Below are positions 1 through 6,701 of a DNA stretch of 64,000 nt, piece by piece. The notes under the pieces were generated by a model. That model ran no database searches. It was not told the origin of the DNA and was given only the letters and a program-made list of their open reading frames with translations. Source of the stretch: Flavobacteriales bacterium (lineage in GTDB: Bacteria; Bacteroidota; Bacteroidia; Flavobacteriales_E; Vicingaceae); contig CAJPFH010000045.1 in NCBI GenBank assembly GCA_905339165.1, positions 49,894 through 113,893 on the forward strand. The letters are read 5' to 3'. Positions within the stretch are counted from its first letter, which is position 1. Each line of letters starts with the position of its first letter. The translations under genes were made by a program, and so were the position numbers.

Positions 1-921
1 CATTAGTTTTATAAGATGGAGCGTGCTTTCTTCGTTGTGGGTGCCCGCACAAAGCACTATGGTGTCTAAATTAATTAAACAAATTTCTACCGCTTGGTTA
101 AAACTGGCATCAGTAGCCTCTTTGGTTTGGTGCACCACCGAAGGAATATTTCTTTGGGTGGCATAGTTATTTTCTTTTTCCCAGTAGGCTCCGCGAACCA
201 ATTTAACGCCTAAGAAAAATTTATTTTCTCGTGCTCTTGCAATTAAATTATTTAAGTGTTCAATTTTATCGTTTCGGTACATTTGAAGGGTAGTAGAAAT
301 AATAGCCCTATTTTTATTAAACTGTTCCATTAAATGTTCTGTTAATTCATCAATGGTTTTTTGTATCCAGCTTTCTTCGGCATCAATAAAAATGGGAACA
401 TTGTTTACATAAGCAGTTTCGCATATTTCGTAAAATCGTTTTTTCAAGCTTTCGAATTCGGTTTGTTCTTCGGTAGTTAAAGGAGCGTGGGCATTTATTT
501 TTTCAAGCAGTTCAAAGCGGGCTATTCCTGTTATTTTAAGACAAGAATAGGGAATAGACAAGTTATTTTTTGCTTTAAGAATAATTTTAATGAGTTCTTT
601 TTTTACATTTTCAAAACTTTCTTCATCGTGGTTTCCTTCAACTGAATAATCTAAAATAGCCCCTATTCCCGATTTGCTCATTCTGTTTAGTGTGGTATCA
701 CATTCTTGCATATTTTCTCCTCCGCAGAATTGTTGAAAAATGGTTGAACGCACAATCCAGTCTATAGGCAGGTGCAGTTTGTATGCAAGCAGTGTTAGTT
801 TAGTTAATAGCTTAACCGTATTCGGATTATTCATTACCTTAAAAATGAACGAAGCCTTGTTTAGTTCTTTGTTACTGCGGTTTTTATAAGCAAATTCGGT
901 ATTATTAAAATTAATAGGCAT
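1..921 (-). CDS. Proline dehydrogenase (3'-truncated by window edge)
   Basis: Oxidises L-proline to pyrroline-5-carboxylate with FAD. I translated this end by hand because the frame stays open to the window edge. It gives 307 codons from an ATG at 921, with the N-terminus typical of stand-alone Bacteroidota proline dehydrogenases (NTEFAYKNRSNKELNKA) and later the barrel motifs PIFIDAEESWIQ, TTLQMYR and GVKLVRGAYWEKE, whose Arg and Lys belong to the substrate and flavin site. The C-terminal barrel strands lie outside the window. It starts 7 bases after the HemN-like gene's stop on the same strand, so it is probably the last known member of that operon. There is no sign of the fused P5C dehydrogenase of PutA in the visible part. 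Identification is secure; operon membership is inferred from spacing. Confidence 0.9.
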   Translation of the reverse strand, partial: MPINFNNTEFAYKNRSNKELNKASFIFKVMNNPNTVKLLTKLTLLAYKLHLPIDWIVRSTIFQQFCGGENMQECDTTLNRMSKSGIGAILDYSVEGNHDEESFENVKKELIKIILKAKNNLSIPYSCLKITGIARFELLEKINAHAPLTTEEQTEFESLKKRFYEICETAYVNNVPIFIDAEESWIQKTIDELTEHLMEQFNKNRAIISTTLQMYRNDKIEHLNNLIARARENKFFLGVKLVRGAYWEKENNYATQRNIPSVVHQTKEATDASFNQAVEICLINLDTIVLCAGTHNEESTLHLIKLM

Positions 922-928
922 GAGTAGG

Positions 929-2263
929 TTATACTAGTTTAAGGGTGGTGTTTTCTGAAAGGGTTTTATTTTCTTCAAAAGATTGCAGCAAAATTGAATA
1001 AAGTTTGGAAATGTTTTTAATTCCTTTTTTTCGTATTTTTATTTCGTTGGTTTTTAGATCTAACCATTTTTCATCTTCCATTTTTTCTATGGTTTGCAGT
1101 ATGTTTTTGTTAAAAAGTTTTGCATCGTTTTGGTTTGCAATTTTTGTTTTTCCTTTACACATTAAGTTTAGCAAATGCTTTCGGAGCAGTAACCTTTCTT
1201 TAGTAAAGTAATGAGTTTTTTCTATAGGAAACTCATTGTTATCTATGCTATAATAATAATCTTCCGTTTTCATGCAATTTCTGGAAAGCATGGTAAAGGT
1301 GTCGGTGGCAGCTCTGGCTCCAATTCCTATGCAAAGTTTAGTATTAGAAAAATTAAAGCCTATATAATTATAGTGCAAATGGCCTATTTTATACTCGTTG
1401 TAAACTTTGCTGTTTTTAAGTACAAAATGGTTGTTACCTATCTCTGTATAACCCGATTCTATTATCATTTCTTTTCCCAAAGTGTAAAAAATTTCTTTTT
1501 CGGAAGGAAAGGGTAGTAGGTTTTGAAATGATAACTGTGCGGCATTTACTTCGGGCATGTGTATGTATTCGGTCCAGTTGATGCGTTCGGGCTTAATTTG
1601 GCGTATTTTGTAGATAGTATCTATTATGGAAGACCTTGTTTGGTGAGGTAATCCGTAAAGCAAATCAACACACAGCGTTTCGTAGCCCATAAAACGGGCT
1701 TGTTTGGTAAGTTCTAGTACATCTTCTATTTTTTGCCTACGTTTTAAAATTTCCTGAACATGAGGATCGAAATCTTGTAAACCCATCACAATAGTATTAA
1801 ATCCGTATTTTCTAAAAAGTGCTAAGTGCTCCTTGTTGGTGTGGTTAATATGCATTTCAAAACTAAGCTCTGCATTAGAGGTTATAAAAGAAGTGGATTT
1901 TATTTCGAGCAACATTTTTTCAATATTTTCCAAGCTAAAAAATGTAGGTGTTCCTCCCCCAATATGCAATTGTTTAATGGTAGGTTTTTCCTGAAAAAGG
2001 TTCAAATACATTCTCCATTCTTTTATAAGATATTCTATGTAGCGGTTTTCTACTGCATGATTTTTACTAATAATGGGTTCGAAACAGCAATAGGTGCAAA
2101 GAGCTTCACAAAAAGGCAGGTGAATGTAAAGTGATATGTTTTTTCCTGAAAATGAGCTGCTGAAAATATTTTTTACTTCTTTGGCCCACTTGGTTTTATT
2201 TGGTTTTCTTTTATCCCAACTGGTGGCAAACGGATAATTTTCGCTAATTAAAAGGGTATTCAT
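929..2263 (-). CDS. hemN: HemN-like radical SAM enzyme (oxygen-independent coproporphyrinogen III oxidase family)
   Basis: 444 residues, matching HemN over its whole length (E. coli HemN is about 457). HemN oxidatively decarboxylates coproporphyrinogen III in anaerobic haem synthesis. The radical SAM signature is at residues 52-60 (FCEALCTYCC), followed by GGGTP at 102-106 and the HemN C-terminal region (GHLHYNYIGF, LCIGIGARA). Classical HemN reads CxxxCxxCxC; here the residue after the third cluster Cys is Cys60, and the position of the fourth HemN Cys is Phe. I chose the ATG at 2263, not the longer frame to 2302, because it overlaps the stop of the upstream gene as ATGA, a typical translational coupling. 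It is preceded in the operon by a Crp/Fnr regulator and a YhbP-like gene. The family is sure; the exact substrate is less so because of the altered Cys. Confidence 0.85.
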   Translation of the reverse strand: MNTLLISENYPFATSWDKRKPNKTKWAKEVKNIFSSSFSGKNISLYIHLPFCEALCTYCCFEPIISKNHAVENRYIEYLIKEWRMYLNLFQEKPTIKQLHIGGGTPTFFSLENIEKMLLEIKSTSFITSNAELSFEMHINHTNKEHLALFRKYGFNTIVMGLQDFDPHVQEILKRRQKIEDVLELTKQARFMGYETLCVDLLYGLPHQTRSSIIDTIYKIRQIKPERINWTEYIHMPEVNAAQLSFQNLLPFPSEKEIFYTLGKEMIIESGYTEIGNNHFVLKNSKVYNEYKIGHLHYNYIGFNFSNTKLCIGIGARAATDTFTMLSRNCMKTEDYYYSIDNNEFPIEKTHYFTKERLLLRKHLLNLMCKGKTKIANQNDAKLFNKNILQTIEKMEDEKWLDLKTNEIKIRKKGIKNISKLYSILLQSFEENKTLSENTTLKLV

Positions 2264-2724
2264 TTTAATGGGGGGGGTTGATTTAAATCCAGCGAGTTCC
2301 ATTTAATTTTTTTACCAAAGCCAAGGGAGTTATCGGTTAATTTAAAATAGAGAGGTTTTAACATCCAAAGGCTTAGCTTCATTTTTTTTGTAAATGGGAA
2401 TACGCCATGGTATAACTGTTCTATGTTTTCTTTTTCGGCAGTACTTAAATCTAAAATTATTTTTCCGGTAAATTGTAATCCCTTAACAGATGCAATAGTG
2501 TTTTGTTTTTTATAAATGCTTCCGGCAACAAAGGGTTGAATTAAAAAATCGGAAACGTGCTTTGTTCTTTTATCAGAGGTAAAAACAAAATAATTTTCGG
2601 ACATATGGTATGCATAAAAACAAATGGCCGAGTAAGGTATGTTTTGGAAAGAGGTGGCTAAAGTAAAAACTTTGTTTTCTTTAATATACTTTATAATTTG
2701 CGTGTTAACGGGTTCAATTTTCAT
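2260..2724 (-). CDS. YhbP/UPF0306-like protein (pyridoxamine 5'-phosphate oxidase-like split barrel)
   Basis: 154 residues resembling E. coli YhbP: the closing motif LTDNSLGFGKKIKW is nearly the same as YhbP's FTDNTLGFGKKMIW, and TSDKRTKHVSDF and VKGLQFTGKI fall in the expected order. The fold is the flavin-binding split barrel of PNP oxidases; the function of the family is not established. The start overlaps the upstream regulator by 11 bases and its TGA overlaps the HemN-like ATG, so the three genes are translationally linked. Near the 3' end a run of eight C on the coding strand (2270-2277) encodes PPP. One added C would remove the stop and fuse this protein in frame to the HemN-like enzyme. 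The association with haem and a Crp/Fnr regulator suggests a flavin or haem related redox role, which is inference. Confidence 0.75.
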   Translation of the reverse strand: MKIEPVNTQIIKYIKENKVFTLATSFQNIPYSAICFYAYHMSENYFVFTSDKRTKHVSDFLIQPFVAGSIYKKQNTIASVKGLQFTGKIILDLSTAEKENIEQLYHGVFPFTKKMKLSLWMLKPLYFKLTDNSLGFGKKIKWNSLDLNQPPPLK

Positions 2725-3406
2725 GCTCTCCTATAAATTTCAGTCGCTGCAAATTATTTATTCTTATGCTTTGTTTTGTTAGCGTTAATATATCGCTTTT
2801 TGAAAGTTCATTAATAACTTTGTACAAATAATTCTTTGTGGTTCCGGCTAAGCTGGCAATATCATCTAAATTATAAGATAGGGTATGAGGATTTTGTCCT
2901 CTTCCGTTTATTTGGCAAAGTGAAATGAGTAGTTCAATCACTCTTTGTTTGGTGGTTTTATAAAATAATCCGTTCGTTCGGTTTTCTATTAAATAAATGT
3001 TGTAACATAAAATTTTCATTAATTCTAAAGCCGATTCAGAATTTGAACTCACCATTTGTTGAAAATTGTCGGCAGGCATAAAAAGTGTTTCTGTTTTTTC
3101 CAATGCAATGGCAGAGAAGGTATAATTATTTTCGAAGATATAGGAGCTTACTCCAATCAATTCACCCGGAACAACATAGCGAATAATAGAACTATGGTTT
3201 TCGTTTTCGCCTTTTATAATTTTTGCAACGCCCTTGTTTATGAAGTACACTCCATTGTAAGGACTGGATTGTTTAATAATGTAATCGTTTTTTTGGAAAG
3301 AAATCTTTTCTACCCCCTTTAAATTCTTAGATAAGATTATTTCAGGGCATTTGTCAAATAGCGGATTTTGTTTTAAGTGCGTTATGTATGGTAATAATTC
3401 AGACAT
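2714..3406 (-). CDS. Crp/Fnr family transcriptional regulator
   Basis: 230 residues: N-terminal cyclic-nucleotide-binding-like beta barrel (about residues 20-130, with NDYIIKQ, GVYFINKG and VVPGELIGVSSY), a long dimer helix, and a C-terminal winged helix at about 155-225 (YNLDDIASLAGTTKNYLYKVINEL). It lacks the N-terminal cysteine cluster of FNR and the classical cAMP-binding arginine/serine pair, so its signal is unknown; members of this type in Bacteroidota often respond to nitric oxide or haem status (inference). It heads an operon with yhbP-like, hemN-like and proline dehydrogenase genes. Its promoter has a perfect TACCTTTG -7 box and a 16-bp FNR-like palindrome (see 3435-3479), so it is likely controlled by itself or by the FNR-like protein encoded next door. 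Confidence 0.85.
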   Translation of the reverse strand: MSELLPYITHLKQNPLFDKCPEIILSKNLKGVEKISFQKNDYIIKQSSPYNGVYFINKGVAKIIKGENENHSSIIRYVVPGELIGVSSYIFENNYTFSAIALEKTETLFMPADNFQQMVSSNSESALELMKILCYNIYLIENRTNGLFYKTTKQRVIELLISLCQINGRGQNPHTLSYNLDDIASLAGTTKNYLYKVINELSKSDILTLTKQSIRINNLQRLKFIGEHEN

Positions 3407-3434
3407 ATTACAGAATCCTTTTTATAGGGTATAA

Positions 3435-3479
3435 CAAAGGTAAAGTGGTAATTAGCAGTTAAATATGATACGAATCATA
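3435..3479 (-). promoter_or_regulatory. Promoter with FNR-like operator for the crp/fnr-yhbP-hemN operon
   Basis: On the minus strand a perfect TACCTTTG (-7 box of Bacteroidota sigma factor) lies at 3442-3435. Upstream, at 3464-3479, is the perfect palindrome TATGATACGAATCATA. Its centre (3471.5) is about 41.5 bases from the start site expected near 3430, the class II activator position of FNR/CRP, and 65 bases from the start codon at 3406. Confidence 0.65.
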
Positions 3480-3515
3480 ACGGAATATGATATTCACTAT
3501 ACTATGCAAAATCCG

Positions 3516-4229
3516 CTAATCAATGATATTCGCTAATTTAACTAAGCGACTCATATTTAGGATTTTTATTTTCTTGCCGTCTAGCTTTATTATTTTTTCT
3601 GCTTTAAATTCCGATAAGGTGCGTATGGTGGTTTCTGTGGTAACTCCAGCCACATCGCCAATTTCCCTGCGTGTAAGAATAGCGGCAATTGTTTGCTCAT
3701 CGTTTTCTAGTCCGTAACACTCTTTTATCAATAAAAGTGCTTCAGCAATTCTTTCTCGCACAGGTTTCTGAGCCATATTTAAAATGCGTTTTTCGGCCGC
3801 TTTTAAATCATTTGTTAGCATTTGTATGGTTAGCATGGAGAGCTGACCATTCTTTTTTATTTGTTCTATAAAATCGTTTTTAGGAATGTAGCAAATTAGG
3901 GTGTTTTCTAAAGCGGTGGCCGATGCTTTATATGGTTCGTTGCTTAAAAGTGCTCTATAGCCTAATAAACCTCCCGGTTTTACAAATCGTACAATTTGAT
4001 CATCGCCTTCTCCTCCCATTTTATGTACTTTCACTTTACCGCTCTTAATGCAAAAAAGACCATGAGGTTGGTTTCCTTCATAAAAAATGATTTGTCCTTT
4101 TTTGTAAACATTAAACGATTTTGTTTTCGAAAATTCAGCTAATTCGCTTTTATTCATGCTGCAAAGAATAATAGAATCTTTATTATCGCAGGTATCGCAG
4201 TTTGGAGGGCTTATTTTTTTGGAAATCAT
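3516..4229 (-). CDS. FNR-like transcriptional regulator with candidate Fe-S cysteines
   Basis: 237 residues. N-terminal cysteines C11, C14 and C23, plus C113 in LENTLICYIP, line up with E. coli FNR C20, C23, C29 and C122 at a constant offset of 9, except the third, which is shifted by three. FNR uses these four to hold an oxygen-labile [4Fe-4S] cluster. The beta-barrel domain follows (GQIIFYEGNQPHGLFCIKSG, FVKPGGLLGY), then a winged helix (about 165-235) with RREIGDVAGVTTETTIRTL. The Glu and Arg that read the FNR half-site are kept; the intervening Ser is Ile. It is transcribed divergently from the molybdopterin operon and has its own FNR-like operator. The best reading is an anaerobic activator; an alternative is a redox-inert Crp homologue with incidental cysteines, which are common at this place in Bacteroidota. 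Confidence 0.82.
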   Translation of the reverse strand: MISKKISPPNCDTCDNKDSIILCSMNKSELAEFSKTKSFNVYKKGQIIFYEGNQPHGLFCIKSGKVKVHKMGGEGDDQIVRFVKPGGLLGYRALLSNEPYKASATALENTLICYIPKNDFIEQIKKNGQLSMLTIQMLTNDLKAAEKRILNMAQKPVRERIAEALLLIKECYGLENDEQTIAAILTRREIGDVAGVTTETTIRTLSEFKAEKIIKLDGKKIKILNMSRLVKLANIID

Positions 4230-4260
4230 AATTGCAAATGTTGATTTTTTGAATCGCTAC

Positions 4261-4304
4261 CAAAATTCAAGAGTATTATCATAATTAAACATGATGAAAA
4301 TCAT
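4261..4304 (-). promoter_or_regulatory. Promoter with FNR-like operator for the FNR-like gene
   Basis: The perfect palindrome ATGATGAAAATCAT is at 4291-4304, centre 4297.5. On the minus strand GAATTTTG (7 of 8 to TAnnTTTG) is at 4268-4261, predicting a start site near 4256, 41.5 bases from the operator centre. The start codon (4229) is 68.5 bases from that centre. Autoregulation is the simple inference. Confidence 0.6.
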
Positions 4305-4427
4305 ACATTTGTTGTGATTTAGGGAAATTTTAAATGATGCAACTGAAAATACCAAAATATATATAATGTATTTAAAATCAATTAGTAAAACAGAAATTTT
4401 ATTGAAAATCATTTTGCCTAAAATACG

Positions 4428-4473
4428 ATATGATTTGAGTCATATTTTCCTTTATTTACAGGGCATAGATTTA
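4428..4473 (+). promoter_or_regulatory. Promoter with FNR-like operator for the modE-moaE-moaCB operon
   Basis: ATATGATTTGAGTCATAT at 4428-4445 is palindromic with one mismatch. TAGATTTA (7 of 8 to TAnnTTTG) is at 4466-4473, predicting transcription from about 4479, some 42 bases from the operator centre. The start codon at 4505 is 68.5 bases from the centre, the same as for the divergent FNR-like gene. Confidence 0.6.
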
Positions 4474-4504
4474 CTTCGTTATTGTTTATATGAAATAACG
4501 ATAA

Positions 4505-4846
4505 ATGACAAAGAGACAAAAATACCGCATCGATTGCCGAATATGGATTGTTGGCGAAAATGGTACATTTTTAGGGGCAGGTAGGGTAAAACTGATGCAA
4601 GAAATAGGTAAATGGGGTTCTATAAGTAAAGCAGCAAAAAAATTGGGAATGTCGTATCGAAAGGCATGGGAATCGGTAGAGGCTATCAATATGGAGGCCG
4701 AAAAGCCATTGGTTGTTAAAACCTCGGGAGGAAAAGGTGGAGGAGGCGCCATTCTAACCTTAGAAGGGAAAAAAGCAATAAAAAATTATCTTAGAATTGT
4801 AAAAAATACAGAAGTATATATTACCAAACAATTACAAACATTCTGA
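4505..4846 (+). CDS. ModE-like winged-helix regulator without molybdate-binding domain
   Basis: 113 residues matching the N-terminal LysR-type winged helix of ModE: GRVKLMQEIGKWGSISKAAKKLGMSYRKAWESV is the helix-turn-helix (about residues 26-60), and TSGGKGGGGAILTLEG is the wing (about 73-90). ModE represses molybdate uptake and activates molybdoenzyme genes when its C-terminal Mop/TOBE domains bind molybdate; those domains are absent, so the effector, if any, must come from elsewhere. It is the first gene of an operon with moaE (18 bases away) and moaCB, which supports a role in molybdenum cofactor or molybdoenzyme control. The upstream FNR-like operator suggests induction when oxygen is low. 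Short ModE-type proteins of this form are common in Bacteroidota. Confidence 0.8.
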   Translation: MTKRQKYRIDCRIWIVGENGTFLGAGRVKLMQEIGKWGSISKAAKKLGMSYRKAWESVEAINMEAEKPLVVKTSGGKGGGGAILTLEGKKAIKNYLRIVKNTEVYITKQLQTF

Positions 4847-4864
4847 TGTTAGGTAAAATAAAAT

Positions 4865-5302
4865 ATGAAAAAAGAAAACATTTTTGTAAAAGGAGCAATA
4901 AGTGCCAGTTTAGTGGCAGAAGAGATATTGACTGTTCAGCAAAATAAAAAGGTAGGGGCTCATACCATTTTTATCGGTCAAGTGCGTAACGATACCATAA
5001 AAGAGAAAAAGATTATAGCCATAGAATATTCGGCCTACGAAGAAATGGCCGATGCTACGTTTTTTAAAATTATGGAGGAGGCAAGTGAAAAGTTTAATAT
5101 CGAAGCATTAGTTATTAAACACAGTTTGCAAAAAGTAAAATGTGGAGAGATGTGTTTGTTTGTTTTAGTGGCAACAGCTCACCGCAACGAGGCTTATGAC
5201 GCTTCTCGTTTTGTGGTTGAGGCCATTAAAAAGCAGGTGCCGGTTTTTGGTAAAGAAATTTTTGAAGATGAAAGTCACACATGGAAAATAAATAAATTTT
5301 AA
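4865..5302 (+). CDS. moaE: Molybdopterin synthase catalytic subunit MoaE
   Basis: 145 residues, the usual MoaE length. MoaE with thiocarboxylated MoaD inserts the dithiolene sulfurs into precursor Z to make molybdopterin. Recognised by GAHTIFIGQVRND near residue 35, IEYSAYEEMA near 57, and the conserved block VKCGEMCLFVLVATAHRNEAY near 100-120 with FGKEIFEDESHTWK at the end, which includes the lysine next to the active site. It lies between the ModE-like gene and moaCB, with no spacer before moaCB. MoaD and MoaA are not in the window and must be elsewhere. Confidence 0.93.
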   Translation: MKKENIFVKGAISASLVAEEILTVQQNKKVGAHTIFIGQVRNDTIKEKKIIAIEYSAYEEMADATFFKIMEEASEKFNIEALVIKHSLQKVKCGEMCLFVLVATAHRNEAYDASRFVVEAIKKQVPVFGKEIFEDESHTWKINKF

Positions 5303-6199
5303 ATGGTAGATATTACCCATAAATCAAATTCGCTCCGGGAAGCCGTATCTAGAGCCATAGTAAAGGTTGGAAACCCCGATACCATTACAGCCTTAAATGA
5401 GCGAAAGGTGCCAAAGGGCGATGTTTTTGAAATGGCTAAAGCAGCCGGATTATTAGCCGTAAAAAATACGTTTAATGTTATACCAGATTGTCACCCACTG
5501 CCTGTTGAATTTGCAAAAGTTGCATACCAAATAGAGGGAAACGAAATCTCTATAGAAATGCATGTAAAAACCATCTATAAAACAGGAGTAGAAGTAGAAG
5601 CTATGCACGGAGTAGCAGTAGTAGCTCTTACATTTTACGATATGTTAAAACCCATAGACAAAAATATAGAGATACTTTCCATTAAACTAGTATCTAAAAA
5701 AGGAGGCAAATCGGATTTTAAAGATAAATTCAGAAAAGATATTAAAGCGGCAGTAGTAGTATGTTCTGACATGATTCTTGCCGGAAAAAAAGAAGATAAG
5801 GCGGGTAAGTTGGTTGAAAAAAAGCTATTGGAAAACAATGTGCAAATTTCTGAATACGTAAATATACCAGATGATGAAATGGTGATTGCTGAAAAAATAA
5901 CCGATTTGTGCAAAAGCAATCATTTGGTTTTGGTTGTAGGAGGAACAGGTATTTCGGTACGCGATGTAACCACCAAAGCAGTAAAAAAAATTATTGATTC
6001 GGAAATACCCGGAATAATGGAATACGCCAGAAGTTATGGGCAACAACGTACCCCTTTTTCAATGCTTTCAAGAAGTATTGCCGGTCTTAAAAACAATACG
6101 TTGGTTTTAGCGATACCGGGTTCCGGCAATGGGGCATCGGAAACAATAGACGCTTTATTTCCTTTTGTGCTCCATGCGTTTAAAACACTACCGGTTTAG
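5303..6199 (+). CDS. moaCB: Bifunctional MoaC-MoaB/MogA fusion (cyclic pyranopterin synthase and molybdopterin adenylyltransferase-like)
   Basis: 298 residues with two domains. Residues 1-140 are MoaC, which converts the GTP-derived intermediate to cyclic pyranopterin: KGDVFEMAKAAGL, the catalytic-site H64 in DCHPLP, E97 and E99 in KTGVEVEA, D113 and K116 (DMLK), all matching E. coli MoaC positions, and KKGGKSD. Residues 145-298 are a MoaB/MogA-type domain that adenylates molybdopterin: VVVCSDMILAGKKEDKAG, VLVVGGTGISVRDVT, and IPGSGNGASETIDALFPFVLHAF. Such fusions are known in Bacteroidota. The ATG directly follows the moaE stop, so the two are co-translated. Confidence 0.92.
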   Translation: MVDITHKSNSLREAVSRAIVKVGNPDTITALNERKVPKGDVFEMAKAAGLLAVKNTFNVIPDCHPLPVEFAKVAYQIEGNEISIEMHVKTIYKTGVEVEAMHGVAVVALTFYDMLKPIDKNIEILSIKLVSKKGGKSDFKDKFRKDIKAAVVVCSDMILAGKKEDKAGKLVEKKLLENNVQISEYVNIPDDEMVIAEKITDLCKSNHLVLVVGGTGISVRDVTTKAVKKIIDSEIPGIMEYARSYGQQRTPFSMLSRSIAGLKNNTLVLAIPGSGNGASETIDALFPFVLHAFKTLPV

Positions 6200-6211
6200 T
6201 ACTTTAATTTT

Positions 6212-6655
6212 ATGCGAATTTTCAAATATCGTTACCAAAGTTATCATAAGCCCATTACAGCTCTTATCATCTTGGTAGTTATTTGGATTTTTTATTATTT
6301 CTCCGATTCGGGAGAACATAAATTTTACCCAAACGGGCAAATGATTTATGATGGAGCTACCCTGAATAACCAAAACCATGGGCTTTGGACTTGGTGGTAC
6401 GAAAATGGAAAAAAAGAAATGCAAGGTCATTTTGAATTTGGAAAGCGAGTAGGAGTTTGGTACACGTGGGATAGAGCCGGTATTTTAAGAAGCGAAGGAA
6501 TGTACAAAAACGATAAACTGAACGGTTCCTACAAACAATACAACGAAAAAGGAAATTTAATTCGCGAATCGAATTATATAGATGACGAACTGTTTGGCCC
6601 TCAGAAAGTATATGACAACGAAGGAAAATTGATTAGTAACGAAAACAATCAATAA
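6212..6655 (+). CDS. Membrane-anchored MORN-repeat protein (YwqK-like)
   Basis: 147 residues with one N-terminal transmembrane segment (about 14-31) followed by tandem MORN-2 type repeats: FYPNGQMIYDG, GLWTWWYENGKKEMQG, GVWYTWDRAGILRSEG, GSYKQYNEKGNLIRES and GPQKVYDNEGKLIS. Proteins of this kind are often labelled YwqK-family antitoxins, but no toxin partner is nearby and the function is unknown. It starts 12 bases after moaCB, so it probably shares that transcript, though nothing in it points to molybdenum. The chain most likely faces the periplasm or cytoplasm as a repeat scaffold; the topology is not decided by the sequence. Confidence 0.75.
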   Translation: MRIFKYRYQSYHKPITALIILVVIWIFYYFSDSGEHKFYPNGQMIYDGATLNNQNHGLWTWWYENGKKEMQGHFEFGKRVGVWYTWDRAGILRSEGMYKNDKLNGSYKQYNEKGNLIRESNYIDDELFGPQKVYDNEGKLISNENNQ

Positions 6656-6701
6656 GTTTATAAAAGCGTATAATTCTATACCTTTAAATTTTAAAATATA
6701 C

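Noticed and set aside
3483..3495. Second palindrome GAATATGATATTC next to the first FNR-like operator
   Set aside because: It has the wrong spacing and half-sites for an FNR site, and its position does not fit any -7 box; probably chance in AT-rich DNA.
4486..4752. A minus-strand frame overlapping the ModE-like gene
   Set aside because: Antisense to a clear winged-helix protein and would remove its start; low-complexity Pro N-terminus is a GGA-run shadow.
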